NCBI GenBank assembly: GCA_947475715.1
Contig: CANJNY010000012.1
Location: 1 to 64,000 of the forward strand
Length of the DNA stretch: 64,000 bases
From: Prolixibacteraceae bacterium
GTDB taxonomy: Bacteria; Bacteroidota; Bacteroidia; Bacteroidales; Prolixibacteraceae
Reading direction: 5' to 3'
Shown here: piece after piece, positions 63,832-64,000 of the stretch
How positions within the stretch are numbered: the stretch's first letter is position 1
Layout of the letters: the number at the start of each line of letters is the position of its first letter
Notes under the pieces: generated by a model
Told to the model about the DNA's origin: nothing
Database searches by the model: none
What the model saw: only the letters and a program-made list of their open reading frames with translations
Position numbers and translations under genes: made by a program

Positions 63832-64000
63832 ATGGCACGAAATTTAAATAAAACCTCAATAGGATTTTCCGTATTGCTCGTTTTACTAACCATTCAATCG
63901 TTGTTTGCCCAGTTGGGAGTCCAGGTGAATATTGCGCCGCCATATCCTGTAAGGGTATCTGATTTTACGGCTGCTGAGAGCGGTATTTTTATTACGGTTT
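63832..64000 (+). CDS. exported protein, 5' part only
   Basis: ATG 63832 gives MARNLNKTSIGFSVLLVLLT, IQSLFAQ (signal peptide), LGVQVNIAPPYPVRVSDFTA and onward; the gene runs out of the window after 56 codons. The mature start (VQVNIAPPYP) resembles large surface proteins that follow barrel genes in Bacteroidota, but nothing more can be said. Confidence 0.7.
   Translation, partial: MARNLNKTSIGFSVLLVLLTIQSLFAQLGVQVNIAPPYPVRVSDFTAAESGIFITV

Overview
The window looks like chromosomal DNA of a free-living member of the Bacteroidota, probably near the Bacteroidales/Marinilabiliales (inference). The reasons are TonB-dependent uptake, giant one-piece sensors with Reg_prop propellers and Y_Y_Y domains, LytS/LytTR and NarL-type regulators, a Fibrobacter-succinogenes-paralog (FISUMP) lipoprotein, few Shine-Dalgarno sequences, and -7 boxes of the TAnnTTTG type (perfect TATCTTTG upstream of hicAB and of the tRNA).

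Region 1 (1-24.3 kb) is a dense rightward set. After a small repeat-ended protein and an exported metallopeptidase/propeller/barrel protein comes a tightly packed locus: nSTAND1-TM-WD40 ATPase, TonB receptor with a TPR-like front, GNAT-like protein, nucleotide-translocase-like transporter fused to HEAT repeats and a cNMP-like domain, a giant sensor whose phosphoacceptor histidine is replaced, a small intact histidine kinase, a small barrel protein, a response regulator with a SpoIIE/PP2C phosphatase, a lipoprotein, and (after a strong terminator) a TerB-like/ABCG-type transporter. This is my best candidate for an undescribed system: a surface-sensing pathway in which a pseudokinase sensor and a true kinase may jointly control a phosphatase output. 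A STAS protein (25.1 kb) is a possible downstream target.

Region 2 (24.4-34.4 kb) has a hicAB module with a nonsense codon in hicA, a CoA-acylating aldehyde dehydrogenase followed by the STAS gene (minus strand), an AlbA_2 regulator, and a translationally coupled five-gene run: APC permease, glutamine-synthetase-like ligase, Fe-alcohol dehydrogenase, gamma-glutamyl hydrolase, aldehyde dehydrogenase. Together these fit gamma-glutamylation-based catabolism of an amino alcohol such as ethanolamine.

Region 3 (34.4-48.5 kb) holds a long inverted repeat, an exported HNH protein, a 50-residue basic protein, an ADP-ribosylglycohydrolase, a GH51 arabinofuranosidase and a trehalase-like glycosidase beside a LytS/LytTR sensor-regulator pair, a WecA/MraY relative that has lost its catalytic Asp/Asn residues, and a ROK-family protein without zinc cysteines.

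Region 4 (48.5-53 kb) is an eroded island beside tRNA-Arg(ACG): a perfect 22-bp-arm palindrome, nuclease and other gene remnants, a deleted AbiE-type toxin-antitoxin locus whose operator survives, and two small helix-turn-helix proteins, but no integrase.

Region 5 (53-64 kb) has a NarL-type sensor/regulator pair followed by a 1608-residue lipoprotein made of 14 repeats of about 98 residues, and two exported outer-membrane-type proteins, the last cut by the window edge.
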